Source: an uncultured Actinoplanes sp. (GTDB lineage Bacteria > Actinomycetota > Actinomycetes > Mycobacteriales > Micromonosporaceae). From it: a DNA stretch of 7,163 bases. Of this stretch, positions 6,112-7,163 are shown in pieces. Position 1 is the stretch's first letter. Each line of letters starts with the position of its first letter. The translations under genes and the position numbers were made by a program. The stretch covers positions 1-7,163 of the forward strand of contig CAKUMG010000279.1 in NCBI GenBank assembly GCA_934667465.1, written 5' to 3'. A model generated the notes under the pieces. The model was not told where the DNA came from. It worked only from the letters and a program-made list of their open reading frames with translations, and did not search any database.

Positions 6112-7158
6112 ATGAGTGACGGCATCGGCGGCGGCGTCGTGCTCGGCGGCCGGTACCGGCTGATCGCGCAGGTGGGCGCCGGCGGGATGGCCGTCGTGTG
6201 GCAGGCGCACGACCAGGTCCTGGCCCGCGATGTGGCGGTGAAGATCCTGGCCGCGCACTACGCCGGAGACCCGCGGTCACGTCACCTCGTGCGCCGGGAG
6301 GCCCGGACCGCGGCGGCGCTGTCGCACCCCAACATCGCCCAGGTGTACGACTACGGCGAGGCCGTCGTGGGCGGCGAGACCGTGCCGTACGTGGTGATGG
6401 AGCTGATCCGGGGCACGACACTGAGCCGGCGGCTCCAGGAGGGGCCGCTGCTGCCCGGGCGGGCGATGCAGGTGTGCGCCGAGGTCGCCGCCGCCCTGGC
6501 CGCCGCGCACGCCGAGGGGCTGGCGCACCGCGACATCAAGCCGGGCAACGTCATGCTCGCGGCGACCGGCGTCAAGGTGGTCGACTTCGGCATCGCCGCC
6601 GCCGTCCGGCCGCCGCGGGCCGGCGCCGAGGACTTCGAAATCTACGGCACGCCTGCCTACCTGGCCCCCGAACGGCTGCTGTACGACGCGGTCGAGCCCG
6701 CGTCGGACGTGTACGCGCTCGGCGTGCTGCTCTACCGGCTCCTCGCCGGGCGGTCGCCGTGGACCAGCGAGACGACGACGCAGATGCTGACCGCGCACGT
6801 CTACGTGGAACCGGCTCCGCTGCTACCGATGTACCAGGTGCCCGAGCATGTGACCGCCCTCTGCAACCGCTGCCTGGCCAAGGACCCGGCCGACCGGCCG
6901 AGCGCCCGGGAGGTGGCGGCTCTCCTCGCCCAGGCCGCAGGGCTGCCCATGCCTGCCCCCGAGCCGCCCGCCACGACCCCGGCCGTCGCTCCGCCCGCCA
7001 TGACCCCGGCGGTTGCTGTCCCCCGGCCGTCGCCGCGCGAGGGGCGCAAGCGCGTGGTGGCCGGGACGGCCGCTCTGGCACTGGCCATGGCCGCCGCGGC
7101 CGCGGTGTGTCTCTACGCGTCCGCGCGGGAGCACCGCCCGTCACCACTCACGTCGTAA
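6112..7158 (+). CDS. Membrane-anchored Ser/Thr protein kinase (PknB-type catalytic domain)
   Basis: A 348-residue Hanks-type kinase starting at ATG 6112 with a G-rich ribosome site (GGGGG, 6098-6102). The kinase domain covers about residues 14-275. It has the glycine loop GAGGMAVVW (22-30), VAVK with catalytic Lys44, HRDIKPGN (139-146, Asp141), DFG (158-160) and GTPAYLAPER with the P+1-loop threonine, so all catalytic residues are present. A Pro/Ala-rich linker with a 9-residue tandem repeat (PPATTPAVA, PPAMTPAVA) follows, then GRKR, one transmembrane helix (about 315-336) and only about 12 outer residues. There are no PASTA or other sensor domains, so any signal is probably sensed through the membrane segment, a partner or dimerisation. 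It phosphorylates unknown targets. It follows a strong terminator and is probably transcribed on its own. It ends in TAA five bases before the window end. Confidence 0.95.
   Translation: MSDGIGGGVVLGGRYRLIAQVGAGGMAVVWQAHDQVLARDVAVKILAAHYAGDPRSRHLVRREARTAAALSHPNIAQVYDYGEAVVGGETVPYVVMELIRGTTLSRRLQEGPLLPGRAMQVCAEVAAALAAAHAEGLAHRDIKPGNVMLAATGVKVVDFGIAAAVRPPRAGAEDFEIYGTPAYLAPERLLYDAVEPASDVYALGVLLYRLLAGRSPWTSETTTQMLTAHVYVEPAPLLPMYQVPEHVTALCNRCLAKDPADRPSAREVAALLAQAAGLPMPAPEPPATTPAVAPPAMTPAVAVPRPSPREGRKRVVAGTAALALAMAAAAAVCLYASAREHRPSPLTS
6964..7017 (+). repeat. Two 27-bp imperfect tandem repeats in the kinase linker
   Basis: Units at 6964-6990 and 6991-7017 match at 24 of 27 bases. They are in frame and encode PPATTPAVA and PPAMTPAVA. 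They lie in the juxtamembrane linker, where copy number could vary between strains and change the linker length. The threonines could be autophosphorylation sites. Confidence 0.8.
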
Positions 7159-7163
7159 GGTGG

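Overview
The window is high-GC DNA with strong G/C bias at third codon positions and several GTG starts. It reads as chromosomal sequence from an actinomycete. The mix of genes (a convergent ABC exporter and LuxR-type regulator, SelO, a formaldehyde-dehydrogenase-like MDR enzyme with a conserved partner, and a membrane-anchored Ser/Thr kinase) would suit Micromonosporaceae such as Actinoplanes, but the genus is inference.

Layout. (1) Bases 1-1287, plus strand: the 3' part of an ABC exporter (last membrane helices plus a full nucleotide-binding domain); the gene starts before the window. (2) 1288-1367: a short convergent gap with dense inverted repeats. (3) 2060-1368, minus strand: a NarL/DesR-type response regulator with a degenerate phosphorylation pocket. 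An exporter ending against such a regulator resembles the edge of a SapB/AmfS-like class III lanthipeptide (ram/amf) locus; the synthetase and precursor would lie to the left, outside the window. (4) About 2061-2541: AT-richer non-coding DNA with a likely promoter for the regulator flanked by two clean palindromes. (5) 2697-2542, minus: a small, strongly coding-like frame with no normal start codon, just behind selO. (6) 4179-2722, minus: selO (ydiU), a complete protein AMPylase. (7) 4254-5399 and 5411-5980, plus: a likely two-gene operon of a zinc-dependent dehydrogenase and a conserved C-terminally anchored protein of unknown function, closed by a strong hairpin at 6029-6056. (8) 6112-7158, plus: a Ser/Thr protein kinase with a Pro/Ala linker, one membrane helix and a very short outer tail.

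How the parts relate. The left third (exporter plus regulator) looks like part of a secreted-peptide or morphogenesis locus. The right two thirds look like housekeeping and stress genes: SelO (redox-linked AMPylation), an NAD-dependent dehydrogenase of the formaldehyde-dehydrogenase type, and a sensor-like kinase. No tRNA, rRNA, CRISPR array, transposase or integrase was seen. The most unusual points are the missing acidic pair and lysine in the regulator's receiver domain, the paired palindromes around its promoter, the long inverted repeat over the exporter's 3' end, and the hidden small frame after selO with a Shine-Dalgarno sequence in front of ACG.
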